A DNA stretch of 64,000 bases from AWTP1-13 sp963840445. GTDB lineage: Bacteria > Pseudomonadota > Alphaproteobacteria > Rhizobiales > Hyphomicrobiaceae. The notes under the pieces were generated by a model. That model saw only the letters and a program-made list of their open reading frames with translations. It did not search any database and was not told the origin of the DNA. The position numbers were made by a program, and so were the translations under genes. This document shows, one piece after another, positions 63,613-64,000 of this stretch (within the stretch, counting starts at the first letter, position 1; the number at the start of each line of letters is the position of its first letter). The DNA lies in contig CAWIZC010000037.1 of assembly GCA_963840445.1 (NCBI GenBank), positions 1 through 64,000 of the forward strand, written 5' to 3'.

Positions 63613-63687
63613 CTGAGGCACGCGCCGTCACACCGCGAGCGCAGTCTCCCGGCGCCCGCGACAAGCGCAGCGCCGGGAGAAGCCAGA

Positions 63688-64000
63688 TCACGCCGCGGCC
63701 TTCATTCGGCCTGAGATGAACCGATGCTCCTGGGTCCTGCCGCCATAGCCGTAGGCGGCAGCCGGCACTTCGTGGACCAGGATGTAGCTCTCGTCGTGGA
63801 CATCGCCGAGCGTGGCCGACAGGGCGGCGAACACCGCCTCGAGATAGGCCGCCATTTCCGTCTTGGTATTGGTGCCGTCCACCACCTTGATATCGAGCCA
63901 GAAGGTCGTCTTGCCTTGCGCGGCCAGCGACCTGCCGCCCGCGAACCAGTGATTGGGATCGATGTAGGAGACCGACACGGCGGTAACCGTAGGGTCCTTG
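63688..64000 (-). CDS. Tautomerase-family protein, 5' end beyond the window
   Basis: At least 96 residues from the internal GTG 63978, but the reading frame stays open to the window edge (PTVTAVSVSYIDPNHWF is read through it), so the true start is outside. Content fits the tautomerase/MIF fold: KTTFWLDIKVVDGTNTKTEMAAYLEAVFAALSATLG and ESYILVHEVPAAAYGYGGR (the conserved G-x-x-G near the active site). The catalytic N-terminal Pro is not in view. Confidence 0.65.
   Translation of the reverse strand, partial: KDPTVTAVSVSYIDPNHWFAGGRSLAAQGKTTFWLDIKVVDGTNTKTEMAAYLEAVFAALSATLGDVHDESYILVHEVPAAAYGYGGRTQEHRFISGRMKAAA

Noticed and set aside
1..64000. CRISPR array, rRNA operon or intact insertion sequence
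   Set aside because: No regularly spaced repeats, no rRNA-like sequence and no transposase frame were seen on either strand.

Overview
The window looks like a high-GC alphaproteobacterial chromosome, probably a soil or plant-associated member of Hyphomicrobiales or a neighbouring order. This is suggested by the many solute-binding-protein importers, the acdR-acdS pair, the soxBDAG/glxBCD/glnT set, DUF883 and holin-like envelope proteins, and tiny conserved peptides. The genus cannot be fixed from the sequence. There are no rRNA genes, complete tRNAs, CRISPR arrays, phage genes or intact transposases.

Layout: 0.2-5.1 kb is a PotABCD-type ABC importer (minus strand) divergent from a nucleoside-phosphorylase-family protein. 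5.4-8 kb holds a truncated flavin disulfide reductase and three small envelope or secreted proteins. 8.2-19.7 kb is a divergent catabolic locus. On one side are an XRE-cupin regulator, a DAO-type oxidoreductase and an enoyl-CoA hydratase. On the other are a CrtI-like oxidoreductase, a second polyamine/opine-type ABC importer, an NDP-forming CoA ligase and an acyl-CoA dehydrogenase. 19.7-33.5 kb lies between two 29-bp near-identical direct repeats, one of which resembles a tRNA 3' end. It carries a nitrobindin-like protein, a Cys/Met-metabolism PLP enzyme, acdR-acdS (ACC deaminase), a class II aldolase with a TctC-type binding protein, a secreted PDZ-WD40-caspase protein with a neighbouring zinc peptidase, and a Liv-type binding protein. 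33.5-44.5 kb has a secreted nuclease, a LysR regulator, and a tightly overlapped carbohydrate ABC operon ending in an amidohydrolase, a Gfo/Idh/MocA dehydrogenase and a D-threonine-aldolase-like PLP enzyme.

46.2-57.5 kb is the most interesting part: glxB-glxC-glxD, glnT, soxB-soxD-soxA-soxG, with a divergent XRE-cupin regulator. This is the gene set expected of the N-methylglutamate pathway of methylamine oxidation (mgsABC, gmaS, mgdABCD), though a sarcosine/glutamine role is the alternative. Four repeat elements sit at its gene junctions, including a 248-bp multi-hairpin element with 22-bp perfect terminal inverted repeats. 58-64 kb holds a DUF1326-DUF2182 pair, a decayed copy of the XRE-cupin regulator that has lost its HTH, a GlcG/HbpS-like protein, an MFS transporter, a short-chain dehydrogenase, an MFS remnant and a partial tautomerase.

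Seven frameshifts were found by reading homologous protein across frames: one in the second ABC ATPase, one in the acyl-CoA dehydrogenase, two in soxA and three in soxB. Each is explained by a single extra base. That uniform direction suggests insertion-type sequencing error more than natural decay, and it should be settled before any pathway here is called dead.
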